Source of the DNA: Salinicoccus sp. UBA3372
Lineage (GTDB): Bacteria; Bacillota; Bacilli; Staphylococcales; Salinicoccaceae
Length of the DNA: 8,107 bases
Direction: 5' to 3'
Assembly (NCBI GenBank): GCA_002360325.1
Contig: DEQG01000032.1
Coordinates: 11,924-20,030, forward strand
Numbering within the stretch: the stretch's first letter is position 1; the number at the start of each line of letters is the position of its first letter. A program made the translations under genes and the position numbers. The notes under the pieces were generated by a model, which had not been told where the DNA came from, made no database searches, and saw only the letters and a program-made list of their open reading frames with translations. Shown piece after piece: positions 7,757 through 8,107 of this stretch.

Positions 7757-8107
7757 TTAACTTCTATGCAAAGTTACACTGCCGAACTTCGTGCTCACTT
7801 CTATAAACAGTCCGGGTTCATCCGTATCATTGACGAGCATGAGCTCTTTCAGCCCGAAGTCCTGATGTTTCATGTATCTTGCATCCACTTCCGGCGGATA
7901 GTTCAACTGTCCGACGACGGTCGACAATCTGCCTTCCAGCGCACGGCCCTGAGGAATACTCAGGTTGACGCTGCCCATATTGGTGTTGATCGTTGCAGAT
8001 TCGGTCGTATGCTGCAGTGTCAGATTCACCGAGCCGTTCGCAGAAACGGTAATATCTTTGGCGTTGAACTGATCGGTATTGATCGTTCCGACCATCGATA
8101 CGAGTTC
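7757..8107 (-). CDS. DUF4097 / YvlB-like beta-strand repeat protein, C-terminal part
   Basis: The frame is open at the right edge (the first visible residues are ELVSMVGTINT) and ends at TAA 7757-7759, giving the last 116 residues of a longer protein. ATG 8095 is unlikely to be the start, because the frame and the repeat pattern continue upstream of it. The sequence is a series of short beta strands with repeating S/T-V-x-G-[ST]-[IV]-N-[LT] units (SMVGTINT, SANGSVNL, TNMGSVNL, TKFGSVTL), the pattern of the DUF4097/adhesin-like repeat family. The closing part (RALEGRLSTVVGQLNYPP, then LFIEVSTKFGSVTL) resembles the C-terminus of B. subtilis YvlB. In Bacillus yvlB lies in an envelope-stress-associated operon with a PspC-type gene upstream of hprK, so the position fits. 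The exact role is unknown. A terminator 10 nt downstream closes its unit. Confidence 0.7.
   Translation of the reverse strand, partial: ELVSMVGTINTDQFNAKDITVSANGSVNLTLQHTTESATINTNMGSVNLSIPQGRALEGRLSTVVGQLNYPPEVDARYMKHQDFGLKELMLVNDTDEPGLFIEVSTKFGSVTLHRS

Overview
This window looks like a piece of conserved core chromosome from a low-to-moderate GC Gram-positive of the Bacillota, most likely family Staphylococcaceae. The order hprK – lgt – hexapeptide acyltransferase – TPR protein – trxB – rapZ – yvcK – whiA is, from memory, the Staphylococcus order, and the proteins resemble their S. aureus and B. subtilis counterparts along their length. By eye the base composition is mid-40s % GC, higher than Staphylococcus proper, which would fit a Salinicoccus-like relative. 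The genus is an inference and was not tested.

All nine genes lie on the minus strand, so transcription runs from right to left. At the right edge (7757-8107) is the C-terminal part of a DUF4097/YvlB-like beta-strand repeat protein, closed by a strong intrinsic terminator (7717-7746). An extended -10 promoter sits directly on the terminator's T-tract and starts the next unit. That unit is hprK (HPr kinase/phosphorylase), lgt (prolipoprotein diacylglyceryl transferase), a left-handed beta-helix acyltransferase and a TPR protein. These genes are packed with 11-nt and 4-nt overlaps and a 1-nt gap, so translational coupling is likely. After an 85-nt gap comes trxB (thioredoxin reductase), which ends at a second intrinsic terminator (2873-2908).

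The last unit has its own good sigma-A-type promoter (-10 at 2817-2822, -35 at 2840-2845). It holds rapZ (yvcJ), yvcK (overlapping rapZ by 14 nt) and whiA (23 nt after yvcK), the last cut off by the left edge of the window. This is the classic yvcJ-yvcK-whiA cluster, which links UDP-GlcNAc/cell-envelope and carbon metabolism to cell division.

Functionally the region joins carbon catabolite control (HprK), lipoprotein maturation (Lgt), thiol redox balance (TrxB) and envelope/nucleotide-sugar sensing (RapZ, YvcK). I see no mobile element, tRNA, rRNA, CRISPR array, phage gene or foreign cargo, and no gene-free stretch longer than about 170 nt. I found no convincing undescribed system. The items worth a second look are regulatory: the terminator/promoter overlap before hprK, an inverted repeat in the rapZ leader, and a terminator-like hairpin inside the TPR gene.
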